Assembly (NCBI RefSeq): GCF_041260155.1
Contig: NW_027248277.1
Coordinates: 1,400,501-1,464,500 of the forward strand
Source: Ptychodera flava
Lineage: Eukaryota; Hemichordata; Enteropneusta; Ptychoderidae
Reading direction: 5' to 3'
Length of the DNA: 64,000 nt
The stretch's first letter is position 1. Every line of letters starts with the position of its first letter. The position numbers were made by a program, and so were the translations under genes. The notes below the pieces were generated by a model that had not been told where the DNA came from, ran no database searches, and was given only the letters and a program-made list of their open reading frames with translations. Below, piece by piece: positions 48,028 through 60,545 of the stretch.

Positions 48028-48400
48028 CTATGAGTCCTTGAATCTTTCAGGGACCAATTGAGGTGTCCCTGAATCTTTCGAGGACTATCCTAATGTGACC
48101 GTGAAACTTTCAAAGACCGCCAAGACGAGTCCTTGAAGCATTCAGGGACCACCCTGATATGTCCCTGGATCTTTTAGAGACCACTCTGATGTGACCTTGA
48201 AACTTTCAAGGACCACCCGGATGAGTCCTTGAAACATTCAGGGACCACCCGGATGAGTCCTTGAAACTTTCAGGGACCAACCTGAGGTGTCCCTGAATCT
48301 TTCAAGGACTATCCTAATGTGACCTTGAAACTTTATGGGACCACCCTGATGTGTCCCTCAATCTTTTTAAGGGACCACTTAGATATGACCCCTAAACATT
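48028..48400. repeat. ~32-bp minisatellite, right block
   Basis: About eleven copies of the same ~32-bp unit as at 46785-47095, more diverged, decaying towards 48460. Confidence 0.88.
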
Positions 48401-48814
48401 GTTTGAAATAGTAAAGAACCAATCAGATATGATCCCAAAACCTTCAAATGCATCAAGGTCCTCTAAACAATACAGTAATCATCAAGTTTTGACCTTTAAT
48501 CTTGACATTTTCAAGAATGTGCATCAATGAGATGAAATATCCTTAAAAAATTGTCAAAAAGGATAAATTTACAAGTTTTGAATAGCAGATGACTTTAAAT
48601 ACTAAAATTTTCTTTATACTACTTAACATTTAGTTCGATGATTACAGTTTTGATATTTTCACTAGAAAAACTGATAATTACTAAATGCTTTGAGTAAACC
48701 CTCTCTTGGAGAGCATATTCTGTGGCTTTTACTGTTCATCTTATAATCACAAAATAGTTCCAATTGTGTTAATCTCAAACTAAACATCCTCTAACAGCGA
48801 GTCCGTTACATCGG

Positions 48815-48905
48815 ACTTACCGGGTCTCGAACTCACCATCCTCTGATAGTGGGACTTTAACCTTAATCATTTCCCCACGGTGTCCCCATGACCATGCTGG
48901 TCACT
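48815..48905 (-). repeat. tRNA-like relic, probably SINE-derived
   Basis: On the minus strand GTGGGGAAATGATTAAGG resembles an A-box region and GAGTTCGAGACCC a B box (GGTTCGANTCC), at tRNA-like spacing with a possible anticodon arm between. The stems are poorly paired, so it is not a functional tRNA. Most like a Ser/Leu-tRNA-derived SINE head. Confidence 0.4.
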
Positions 48906-48932
48906 TTATCCTTTCAAAACTCTTAAAGGCAA

Positions 48933-49391
48933 TATAGACGCAGGAGACCCTTTTAACATGGCGTTGAATATTTTCTCCACGACTATAGATTCGAATTTAT
49001 CGTTGATAACAAGAGTTCCGTTTACTCACATGAGTCGACGCACACCAGCCAATATCACACGCTCCGACCAGTAGAAATGTACAGAAGTCAAATACCTTTA
49101 GCGAACTGCACCCGTTTATTCCGGAACGCTGATCCCAAACACTTAAACTGGATGTAACATCAACACTGTAAGCTCTTACATATCTCCTAAATTTCGTGAA
49201 GTCGGTAACTCCATCAAAACTCTGTAGACTTCTATAAACTCCGTAAAAACTGATAAACTCACAAGGCTGCGACCAAAAGTCCGCAGTGGTCGACGCCATG
49301 CTTCTAGCCTCAATGTCAATAAAACTAGCCCCATATGGCCGATGGGGGCGCAAACTCAAACACGGGTAAATTTGGTTGAGGCGTCCTTACA
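48933..49391 (-). repeat. 3' LTR of the BEL element
   Basis: 459 bp; on the minus strand it runs from TGTAAGGACG (49391) to CGTCTATA (48933). It is the copy distal to the gag end. Confidence 0.96.
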
Positions 49392-49768
49392 CCAGCCCTC
49401 AAAATTGTCCATAAAACAAATGGCAATTTTCTCCTAACGACAGTCCTTTGATGCCTCACATAAATTAAACGCTGAAATTACATAACAAGTTCAAAAAACA
49501 CAAAAATTCAAAAATTTCAAACACGATCTTTGAAAATCTTGATCTCACTTCATATCGACCATGCCCAGACCTCGTCTTGGTCAAACCATGCTGCCAAGCA
49601 TGGCACACATCCCTCTGAAAACTCCATCCATCATCATGGACTGGCTTCAGGCAATCACATATACTGTCCACTAACTGAGATCTTCATATCACACAGGAAA
49701 ACTCAACTGGTAAGTTCACTCATCCAGGCACTGGTAGCATATAAATAAGTGTTAACACTGTGATAGTT

Positions 49769-50758
49769 CTAATCTGCTTCCAATAACACGCAAAGTTTGT
49801 CATATGGTCTTTCTAAAACACTGTTCTTTGTCTTCACCATTACTCTTCTTACCAAACCTTTCCCATCTGGCATAATTTTGATGACTCTACCTAATGGCCA
49901 TACATTTCTTGCTGTATTCTCATCCTTGACTAAGACTACATCTCCAACTTCCAAGTTCCTCTTCACCTTGAACCACTTCTGTCTTTCCTGCAGGGAAGGT
50001 AAATATTCCTTTATCCAACGCTTCCAAAACAAGTCGGACAGGTATTGTACTTGCTTCCATCTGTGAACTGCATACATGTCATTCCTTTCAAATGGACCAG
50101 GTGAAAGCGCTGCTCCTTTCATATTTAACAACATGCTGGGAGTCAATGCGTCTAGATCCTTTACGTCATCCGAAGACTTTGTGATTGGACGGCAGTTAAT
50201 AGTGTGCTCTACTTCACATAAAAATGTCCGTAGACTCTCATCTGTAAGCTGCTGCTGTTTCACTAAAGACAGTAGTAGCTGTCGCACAGTACGAATCTGC
50301 CTTTCCCACACTCCGCCAAAGTGTGAACCATAAGGCGGATTAAATTTCCACTCTATGTTATCTTGCAACAAGTTGTCTTGGATCTTCTGTTGATTCCACT
50401 TGTCAATTTCCTCCTGTAGTATTCGTCTTGCACCTACAAAATTAGTGCCGTTGTCAGATCTTATCATCTTTACTGGCCCTCTCCTTGCGATAAATCTTCT
50501 CAGAGCATTTATGAAGGAGTCTGTACTCAGAGAATCTGCAACTTCAATGTGAACTGCCCTGACTGCAAGACATGTAAATATGACGCCATATCTCTTCACT
50601 GATGATCTCTTAATCTTCACTTCAATTGGACCAAAGTAATCAACTCCAACATTTGTAAATGGTGGTTGATGTGGCTGTACTCGGTCAGCTGGCAAATCAG
50701 CCATCTTCTGTTCTCCTAGTTTGGCCCGCTGGCGTCTGCAGATCACACATTTGCTCAC
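49769..50758 (-). pseudogene. pol: BEL integrase and C-terminal domain (end of pol)
   Basis: Open from about 50860 (after the frameshift) to 49769. It begins with the zinc-binding region (KCVICRRQRAK preceded by a His pair), then the core with Asp in VDYFGPIE, Asp in IRSDNGTNF and Glu in GGVWERQIRTV. The C-terminus GDVVLVKDENTARNVWPLGR is the domain typical of BEL integrases. It would insert the cDNA. It belongs to the same polyprotein as the upstream frame, from which it is cut by the 50860 frameshift. Confidence 0.93.
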
Positions 50759-50784
50759 TATACTTCTTGCCGCAGAATTAGCAT

Positions 50785-53700
50785 TCAGAATCCAATAACG
50801 TTCACGCAGTTTGGATAAAATGTAGTGCCTTCCAAAATGCTGATTCTTCTCATTATTTCACCCAATATCAACTCTGATACATGTGACTTCTTTGGCAAAA
50901 TCACTGGATGTTTTGACTCCTCAGACAACATAGACAGGGCAAGTCGTCCGCCAACGCGTAACAAACCATCCTTTCCCAAAACTGGATCCAATCTGTAAAT
51001 GTGGCTTCCTCGGGGAATCCCAATTTTGCTGCCGTCATTTCCCTTTTGTGCCTTCAAGATCTCTATTTCTCTGGAAAATGTGCTTTGTTGGACATATCTA
51101 ATGATGGCATGCTCCGCCTGTTCCAGATCTTTCACTGTCAATCCTGGTGGCTTATCTTGATCGCAGTCTGTTTCACGCTTCGAACATCTTGAAAGCTCCT
51201 TGATGAATCTTTGAATCCATGCCACTGATCTTCTCAGTCGATACCAACTGGAATAATGTTCTATTAGACCTTGAATGAAGTCTTGTGATTCACTAGCCTC
51301 TACGGTGAGTGCCTTGGCGTTTTTCTTTACCTCTGGATCACCTGGGTCAAGTTGACCATCGATGTTACCATCCCTTGACCACTTACTCTGTGCTGTCCAT
51401 AGAAAGTCTGGACCCTGCAGCCAACGTTTGTTGTCAAGAAATGCATCAATAGTTTGACCTCGTGAACACTCATCTGCTGGGTTGTCTTTGCTGTTTATGT
51501 ATGCCCAACTTGATGGTTCTGATCCTTCACGAATCACTGCTATTCGATTTGCCACGAAAGTATGAAATCTTGTGGTTTCATTGTTTATATACCGCAACAC
51601 TGTTTTGCTGTCGGTCCAGAAGAACGATCCGCTGACTTCTAGATGCAACTCCTTTCTGAGTAACCTATCCATGCGCACAGCTACCGTAGCTGCCGTCAAC
51701 TCTATGCGAGGAATTGTTATCTGCTTCAACGGCGCCACTCTAGCCTTGGCCATCAGAAAGGCACAGTGAATGTTGTCGTTCTTGTCAATCATCCTAATGT
51801 ATGACACAGCTCCGTACCCAGACTCGCTTCCATCGGAGAAGTGATGTAACTGTATGGAATCTGTATCACCATATTCCTCAGGCTTAATACACCTAGGGAC
51901 CATGAAGTGCTCTTCTAACAATGGTAGATATCTCATCCAATCTTCCCATCGTTTACGTTGTTTACTGGGTATCTCATCGTCCCAGTCCAATTTTGCTTTG
52001 CAAAGCTCTTGGAGTATTATCTTCGGTGGTAAGAGGGCGGGAGCTGCCATGCCTAAAGGGTCGTAGACTGAACTCACAACTCCCAAAATACCTCGCCTGG
52101 TTACTGGTTTATCTTTGACTCTGTTCTTAAAACCAAGGACGTCTGCTTGCACGTTCCACTGCATGCCCAAGGCTTGTTCTGAGGGCAAACTGTCTCTCTG
52201 TAAATCCAAACGTTTCACTTCTTTGGCTCGCTCCTCTTCTGGTATTGTCTCCAAAACAGAACAATCATTGCTGATCCACTTTGTCAGTCTGAATCCGCCT
52301 TTGTTGCATGTGTCTATCAGCCTTTTGGCCAAAACCTGTCCTTCTGTCTTGTTTGGAACTGCCTTTAACATGTCATCGACATAAAAGTTGTTATCGATGG
52401 TGTCCTTTACGTTAGGGTCACAAGATTTGTCTGCACATTTTCTCAAGGCATAGTTGGCGCAGCTTGGTGATGACGTGGCCCCAAAAATGTGAACTTTCAT
52501 CCGATATTCTGCTGGAGGTTCATTCACGTTGCCATTTGGCCACCAGAGGAAACGCTGGTAATCTTGATCTTCTTTCGGCACTCTGACCTGTGAAAACATT
52601 GCCTCAATATCAGACATCAGTGCTATTCGATCCTGCCGAAATCTCACCAATACTCCAAGCAAGGAGTTTGTCAAATCAGGACCTTGTAACAACTCTTTGT
52701 TCAGTGAAGTTCCTCTATACTCAGCACTACAATCAAAGACGACTCTTATTTTACGCTTCTGAGGGTGGTAAACTCCGTGATGAGGAAGATACCACTTCTT
52801 TCCATCATGGCCCTGTAACGCAGACTGTGGCACCCTCTCAGCATAGCCCTTTTCCACTATACCTTCAATAAATGCCGCATACTCGCGATAATATGCTTCA
52901 TCTCTTTTAAACCGTTTCTTCAACTGGTTCAATCTGTATTCTGCAACCGTTCTGTTGTCTGGCAACATAACATTGTCCTTTCGAAATGGTAATGGTACCT
53001 GGTAATGTCCATCATGGTACTCTGTTTCTGTATCCATCATTTTCATGAATCTTTGGTCCTCTATTGAGTCTTCAGGTTTATCATCGATAGTGCGCTCACT
53101 GAACTCTCTGTTGAAATAATCCATCAGCTGCTGGTCAACTGCTGGTCCTACCTGTATTCTGTTCACAACAGCCTGGTTTATATCGTCGTCTGCCATGCCA
53201 GCCCTCATAAGAGATCCATTTACAACCCAGCCTAGGCGAGTGCGAACAGCAAATGGTCCCTGTCCTTGACTATTAATCACTTCCCATGGTTCGAAGGCAT
53301 CTGGCACGTTGTTCCCTATCAACAGACCAATTTCTGCATCAATACTTGGCAGATGTACCCTTTGTAGATATGGGTAACTCTTAATGTCAGCCTGGGTTAA
53401 GATGTCATCCGTTGACACAGGAATTTTGCTCTGAGTATATGCTGGCGGAAGCCTAATCAAGTTACTTTCCTCCAGGTCAGTGACCTCAAGGCCTTTGATG
53501 ATATGGCTATCAACCGTTTTGTTCCCTGTAATGGTATGCAGATTTACTTTAGTCTTCTTTCCACCAACATTCAGCTGTTGTCTGACTTTGTCTGTACAAA
53601 ATACAGTGTCACTTCCGTTGTCCAAAAATGCATATGTCTGAACACTTAGTCCTGTGGCTTTACATCTCAATTTGACTGGTATTACCACTGGTTTATAAGT

Positions 53701-54507
53701 ATGCTGTTTTGGCTTTATGGTTTGGCATGTAGCATCAACCATCCTTACTGTTGTCGTTACTGCCTGCTCATTTTCAGCACTACTGTCAGGATAATGCAAT
53801 ACGGTGGGATGTTTCCTTCCACATGTCTCACATGTCAACTTGTTTGTGCAATCCTTAACAAGGTGTTTTGCATATCTGAGACAGCCATAGCACAGGCCCT
53901 TGGATCTCAACAGCTGTTTCTTGTCCTTGTAGGATTTTTCAGCAAAGATCTTGCAATTCTGTATTTTATGATCAGTATCCATGCAGCATGAACACTTAAC
54001 ATTATCGCTGGTCTTCGGTTCTGTCAGCAGTTTTGTTTCTGTACTTACAGCCAATGTAGTACGTTTCTTGACATTTCCCTTCTTGGCAGACTTTGCAACC
54101 ACCTTGTCATTTGTTGAAGTATTGGTCAGGTCACCAAACAGCTCTTGAGTTGCTATCTTGGCTTCCCTGTTCACAAATTCTACCAAGTCCTTGAAACATA
54201 CTGCTCTGCTCTGTAGTATATCAAATGTCTTTGTACGCCATCGTTCCCGCAGCTTATATGGCAACTTGTAAACCAACATCTGCAGGTTCCTGTTGTGGTC
54301 CAGCTCTCTCAGATGTGGCTCTCCTTTCATGGCATTGTCACATTTTGTCAAGAACAAAGCGTACTCCTTGAGAGCAGATTTGTCTTCAGATTTCACTTCA
54401 GGCCAGGCTTCAGCTTGTTTAGTGTAAGCTTTTGCCATCACATATGGATTCCCATACTCATCCTCTAACAATTTTCTTGCATGTTCATAGCCTTCCTTTG
54501 GGTTCAT
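50785..54507 (-). pseudogene. pol: BEL gag C-terminus, protease, reverse transcriptase and RNase H
   Basis: 1,240-codon open frame. Residues 1-130 are the C-terminal part of the BEL gag domain (LPYKLRERWR). Two or three Cys/His knuckles follow at about 170-235. The aspartic protease has FLDNGSDTVF near residue 297. Reverse transcriptase has MSDIEAMFSQV near 630 and the catalytic YVDD near 709. The BEL-specific domain and RNase H follow, with HHFSDGSESGYGA near 889. The frame then shifts near 50860 before the integrase. The ATG at 54507 is not the true start: the gag frame leads into it two bases out of register. Confidence 0.95.
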
Positions 54508-54521
54508 GTGTATACAGCTGC

Positions 54522-56042
54522 TTATACAATCTCTTTCGGTCTGCCTTCTGTAAACTGTTCAAGATAATACAGACGGTCGTCTGGTGCCTCAGTGTTCACT
54601 TCTATACCATGTCGAAATGCACGAATAAAAGCCTTATACTTCAGAGGATCACCATTGAAAGACTCTATCTTCTGTGGTGGGAGTGCTGCGCGTTTATTGT
54701 GCTCTATCAATAGTTTTGTTACAGCAGAGATGTTATGATCACTGTTGAAAGCACTGTCATAATAGTTTACGCTCGATGTTGGTTCAGGATTCTGTTCAAC
54801 TGCCCCACTATCATTAATCTGCAGATTTGCATCACTTCTGTGCATACCGGTATTTTCATTGTAGCCACTTGCTCCTTGCAAGGTATTGTTGACTGGACTT
54901 GCACTGGTTTCGTCAACACCAGCCTTACTGTCACATGTATGGTAGCTGCCCACATTAGAACCACTTGCATAGCTTCTTGGCTCCACACGTACATCACCTT
55001 TCATTTGCATTTGAATAGGCGTCTTGAATAATTCTGGTAAGCCCAAGTCCCCAAGACTTTCTTCATCATGGTTTTCAAAGTGACGATAAACTTCTATCTT
55101 GGCATTCTGTTCAGCGATTTCTGTTTTTATTTTAAGTAATTCCTTCTGTTTCCTTATTTCATGTTGTTCCTTTTCTTGCTTTATCTTTATTTGTGTTTCA
55201 CGTTCCTCAAGTTCTTGCTTTTCTTGTAATGCTGCCATACGTGCCATAAGCTCAGCTCGTTTTGCTGCAGCAGCTATCATTGAAGCATTGCTCCGTGTGC
55301 TTGAAGCTCGCGAAGATGTTACACTTGACCTCGATGACCTTCTAACATTTACCTGAGAAATACTATCTTCAGGTTTCACAGTTTCTGCCAACAATTTCTC
55401 ATGAAGACCATTTTCCATGAGCCATGCATTCATTTTCTGCATAAATTCATCATAAGCAGTCACACGAGGCAATAACCAGCTGTTATAATCTGTTTGACTT
55501 TCATCCTGATTGAGTACACGACGGTATTGCTGATCAACATGTTCAACATTTTCATATGCTGTTCTGAGCTCTTCTAATTTGGTCTTTACTAATACTCCAT
55601 TTACTTTGTCTTTTGATAATTCTGTTATCTGATTAATCAGACCTGTTACTCTGCCGTACACACCCGATCTGGTAGCCTTTAATCTATTTCGTTCGTCTTC
55701 TTTAAATCTTTCAGTCTTAACAGAGACACGTTTTTCATCGACGGTGTTTGCCGCGAACAGCTGTTTACCTTCTGATGCTATCGCTCCTTCCATTTTCGCA
55801 TTAGTATTCAATGTTGTAGACATTGCCGAGCTCTCATTTGTGAACTGTGACATCAGAAAGTACCCCAGAATACAGAAATACACAACGTGTCTGCCACGCA
55901 TGAGAACAAAAGCGATAATTCTCAGTAAAATCCGAAACGGAAACTGCCTTATATTCCAGTATGTTCCTCGAACATGCGCACACGCATGTATTTTGTCGTC
56001 TTTGACACCACGTGCTTTCCGTTCAACTTTCAATGCCTTCAA
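54522..56042 (-). pseudogene. gag: BEL gag N-terminal part
   Basis: 506 codons open, ending at a stop (54522) created by a 2-base slip just before the conserved SCIHM block. The first ~65 codons look like leader sequence, so the likely start is one of the methionines at about residue 64-74. Then come a polar domain, a Ser/Arg-rich segment with AAAAKRAELMARMAALQ, a long Glu/Lys/Gln coiled coil (about 275-330) and, near the end, ESFNGDPLKYKAFIRAF, the start of the gag domain. It forms the virus-like particle of the retrotransposon. Confidence 0.9.
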
Positions 56043-56106
56043 GCTACCAGAACTTTGAATACTGTCCGATCACTGTTCTGCCCAATAAAAGTAACAGTTT
56101 TTACCA

Positions 56107-56568
56107 TATAGACGTAGGAGACCCTTTTAACATGGCGTTGACTATTTCCTCCACGACTATAGATTCGAATTTATCGTTGATAACAAGAGTTCCGTTAACT
56201 CACATGAGTCGACGCACACCAGCCAACATCACACGCTCCGACCAGTAGAAATGTACAGAAGTCAAATACCTTTAGCGAACTGCACCCGTTTATTCCGGAA
56301 CGCTGATCCCAAACACTTTAAAACTGGATGTAACATCAACACTGTAAGCTCTTACATATCTCCTAAATTTCGTGAAGTCGGTAACTCCATCAAAACTCTG
56401 TAGACTTCTATAAACTCCGTAAAAACTGATAAACTCACAAGGCTGCGACCAAAAAGTCCGCAGTGGTCGACGCCATGCTTCTAGCCTCAATGTCAATAAA
56501 ACTAGCCCCATATGGCCGATGGGGGCGCAAACTCAAACACGGGTAAATTTGGTTGAGGCGTCCTTACA
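56107..56568 (-). repeat. 5' LTR of the BEL element
   Basis: 462 bp, near-identical to 48933-49391. The bases following it on the minus strand, TGGTAAAAAC, start with the TGG usual for a primer-binding site. Confidence 0.96.
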
Positions 56569-56573
56569 GGCAA

Positions 56574-56962
56574 TATATAAGACATCTTTTTAAATGATTT
56601 ATCCCGTCAAACCATTATGACGTGATAAGTAATAGGTCCTCGCTACGAGTGTTGTTCGGTATCTACTTTGTCATAATTACTCTATATAGACACCTCCCTT
56701 CTATTTGTCACGATAATCCGAACTTTCTCAAGCCTCCAGTCTTCAGTATTTTACCATAGCAACGACACACAACTCATGCAGTCGTGCATTTTGTTGAAAC
56801 GCAGTGGACAGTACATCCATGATGTTTGTACAACACCCAAATATTTAGGCCAAATCCGCGAAACCACATAATTTAGGGAAGACACTGCCCCGAAACAACA
56901 CGTGCAAGAATGTTTCGAAGATGATCCTTGCACTCATTGATCATGGAAATGTTCTTTTTTTA

Positions 56963-56999
<37 letters not shown>

Positions 57000-59900
57000 A
57001 CAAACAGAGAACAAGACTAGGATAGATTCTGCTATAGGTGACCGAAACGGTAACACATACATACATGACGGATGCGAATGCAACGATAGTTTCAAGGTAA
57101 ACAAATATTTGAGAAGAAGGGTACCTATAAACTAAACAGTTCTTGCGTCGTTCATTGTCACTTTTCGATAAACAAGTACACACCATGTTAAGGTTAACGT
57201 TAAACTAATTTATCAAATCCCATGGACTTGTCGAGTCAAAGAACTCTGTAGATTAACATATCTTCCGTTCTCTCATGGAAGATTCATTCACAGCGGCGTT
57301 TGCCGACAACGATATTTCCCAAAGTGAATGTAAACATATCATAAAAATAACGACGAGTCTTACGAATTCATCAATAAACTTATAAATGTTAAAACAATAT
57401 TTTACGATTTCATCTGTAATTACGAGAAGTCAATTTAATAGAAAACTACTTTTTATTTTGAGATTGTCCCTTGAAGACTTTGATTTTAGTATTTTTGACT
57501 AGACGGTTCATGGCGTTCGTTTTCCTAGACTCAATGCTTCAAAGTGTTCAAATACTGCATTGACATGCCTTTGGTATATGGTTAGACAGACAAAGCTACT
57601 TGTGTCTGTGAAATCAAATCGATCATTTCAAAATGACATTCCAAGTTGTTCATTTTATTACTTCAGGGATGGACCACGTTCTTGCCGGGAAGTGACTTAC
57701 AATAGCACTTTATATGCGATTGTTTTAAAAGCAATCGTCGTTAAATAATGGTTTGGTAGTTTTCAGTCAAGAATACAAAAGTTTTACACACTTCACCACT
57801 GTGACACCCACATAACCACCTGTCATAGTGGTCCTCAGTTTATTTTAGCCTTACTATTTCCGAAATGCATTTTAAAAGATATTGATGGAAATCTTTGACC
57901 GTGAATGCCATGTACTATACTCAAGGAACATGCCTTCATTTGTGCCTCTTTCCTTATATACTACGTACAGCTGCTCACCCCACCCCACCCCCCTCGAGAC
58001 GTGGTTGGTGTCCTCCAAATTATGCCTCTGTTTGTTCATAAGAGTTGATCTTCTTTCTGACTTCAGCTGCATCCAAATTATACTCATTCACTGTACATAT
58101 CTGCATCTTCGCTAGGCAATTAATGCTAAGTTTGACAGGAATCTTTCATCAGAAAATTTTGGATTTGGCCTGTAATGTGGACTGTACCCGGCCGACTTTT
58201 AGATTCAGTGCTTGCCAGACGATACCCATACCCTGATATGAAATATTTCCATCCCATTGTCTGTCTGTATAGTTTTACTTCTCAATATATCCATTTAAAT
58301 CTATTGCACAGCATGTAACAAGGATTAAGTTCGAGATTCAAAATGCGTGACACATGTAGTATTCCCTGCAACTACAAAGATCTGTAATTGGATAAAATTA
58401 TCCAAAAACACATGAAAAGCGTTATTTTTCATTTCAAATGGGATATGTCATTAGAGACAGTAGATAAGTTTGTAGTTCGTCATGCACGATATTCGTTTTC
58501 CTCTCTGAAAACATTTTCCTAGCTATGACTCCCAGAATTATACTAATTACTCATTAAATGTTTACTAGCTCTTCATCTAACTGTCAATGAGTATTGTTCA
58601 CCTTAATGCACCTAATATCAGTACATTAATATTTCACTGAGGTCGTCTTCCGTTATTGCGCGTTGTGCACTGACCATGACCTGTCATGACCTGCCATATG
58701 TGTAATGTCAATGCTATTGTTTGGCATCGTGCACTGACCATCACCTGTCATGTGTGTACTGTCAAACAAAGACTAAGACACTGAAAATTTCATAATGCTT
58801 AGTACTCGATATGCGAATTTTTCAACAAAATTGTTACATCATACAATGCCATGCTGATGAATAGCGAACTTCTTGCGGATGATGTTTATTTATATATGTG
58901 ATACGCCACTTTGGTTTGCTGTCAACCAGTCACGGTAGAAAGCGCTGTTTCATTTCCAAATTTAAAAATACATTTCAGGTAAAAATATCGTCGCTCACTG
59001 CCAAATACTGCCCATTCTACGTTACTGTATTCTAGTACCGTACAGTAATACACTTGTAGCCGACTGAAAGTAAATACTTATACTGCCAACCGATAAAGCG
59101 GACTTTGAATTCACACTCTGAATCTTGACCAAACTGATCTACAGAGGGCGCTATATAGCGAGATCTTAATATATTGCAGCTGTGCAATGAATAAAATTCA
59201 CTTTCCACAGAGACGCTTATCAAACTTTTTGTGCTTATTTTTATTTTTCAGGAAAGCACGCCCCTTATCCATCCTATTCTCATAAGTAAATTCACCTTGA
59301 TCCTGAAATTCCAAAATACACAGAGCCCTGCCATGCAGAGCTAGGCTGTCGTGGGAGGCCGTATAACGCCGGTAACACACAGCCCTGCCATGCAGAGCTA
59401 GGACTTGGGCAGACAGTCCATGTAGCCGATAATAATGATAATAATATTTTGTTGCTTGCTTGTAAATATAGGATTTACATCACATTTGTGGCAATAAAAG
59501 TGTGACACAAAAATAACTTCAAATAATGACATGCTAATTAGATGTATGTGTACAGAGTTACTAGTTGGCCTCGCCGGAGTTCCAGTATATCTGTGTCAAG
59601 TATCAACCAAAGTAACACCATTACACAGTAGGATCGGGATTGTTGTTACACCTACATTCCTACCTTCACTACATAGATTAACCAGGCATCTGTACGAAGT
59701 TGCTTACTTACTAAGTTATGAATTTAGATGGATTGGTTGAGGGCGTCCTACACATTCCAATATGTGCGTCGGGGGACTTATATAGTTACGGAGTTACAAT
59801 AAAGGAACTGTGCGGAGAACTTGCGTACTTACATAGTTACAGAGAGAGACTGGGGAACTATGCGGGGGGGGGGGGGGCGCCGTCACTTACATGGACTATC

Positions 59901-60217
59901 TACTCTTCTGAACTGAACAAAACATGGGGCTACTGTGTAAGCGTAGCAATACTCACATTTACAGTGTGAAAAACTACTTCTAACGAGTCAACAGCAATTT
60001 CCAAGAGCAACTAAGTGTTCGTCTTCCACTGTTACCGTTAATAAACACTGATGATCGGCGAGTACATATCGATGTAGCGTGCGTATACAAGGAGGCTGCC
60101 ATCTTGGAATGTTTTGTTAACATTCAGTCTTCCAACCGACTTCGGTTCTCGATTCGGAAGTATCCTGTGCATGGAACCCAGGCCCTGGGGCCATGGGGTC
60201 TATGATTTAACACTTGT
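56574..60217. other. Non-coding region, no supported gene
   Basis: Contains a (GA)n tract, two copies of AGCCCTGCCATGCAGAGCTAG (59324 and 59381), a ~75-bp imperfect duplication around CTGACCATGACCTGTCATG (58665-58765) and a 14-bp G run (59866-59879). Open frames here are short and show no known domain. Confidence 0.4.
56964..56996. repeat. (GA)n microsatellite
   Basis: About 16 GA repeats. Confidence 0.97.
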
Positions 60218-60312
60218 CAGCACAGGCTTTTCAGTAGCAGACCGTCAAACCGTCACTGATGCATCAGTGGCGGTTGGACGGTCTGTTTGCATTGAGTTGA
60301 AAGCCTGTGCTT
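60218..60312. repeat. Long two-level hairpin
   Basis: Outer arms GCACAGGCTTTT (60220) and AAAGCCTGTGC (60300); inner near-palindrome 60239-60284 centred on TGATGCATCA, with arms AGACCGTC and GACGGTCT. Adjoins the palindrome cluster on its right. Confidence 0.85.
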
Positions 60313-60323
60313 TTCGGTAGCGC

Positions 60324-60545
60324 CTATCGACACGATCATCGTGTCTATAGACCAAAAATGCTTACCGACACGATGATCGTGTGGATAACGTGTTTTTCTT
60401 ACCTATCCACAAGATGGTCGTGTCAATAAGCGTGTCCTTTTTACTTATTGACACGATGATCGTGTCTATAAGAAGCATTTTCCGCTTATTTGCACGATGA
60501 TCGTGCAAATAAACAGAAAAATCTTACAATCGACACGACCATGAG
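60324..60545. repeat. Cluster of GACACGAT-N-ATCGTGTC palindromes
   Basis: Near-identical dyads at about 60324-60350, 60365-60384, 60403-60430 (degenerate), 60444-60472, 60484-60513 and a half site at 60532. Arms are 9-13 bp around a single central G or C. In the fifth copy both arms change together (TGCACGAT with ATCGTGCA). Confidence 0.9.

Larger units (their letters stand above)
48933..56568 (-). mobile_element. BEL/Pao LTR retrotransposon, nearly complete
   Basis: 7,636 bp with LTRs at both ends and an exact 5-bp target duplication GGCAA (48928-48932 and 56569-56573), the usual size for BEL/Pao. Gag, protease, reverse transcriptase, RNase H and integrase follow in BEL order on the minus strand. 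The LTRs differ at fewer than about ten of 460 positions, so insertion was recent. Two frameshifts (about 54520 and 50860) break gag-pol in this copy. Confidence 0.97.

Noticed and set aside
48815..48905. Functional tRNA gene
   Set aside because: Acceptor and anticodon stems do not pair well and the B box has mismatches; a SINE relic is more likely.
54522..56058. Plus-strand frames opposite BEL gag
   Set aside because: Shadows of the gag coding frame; no domain.
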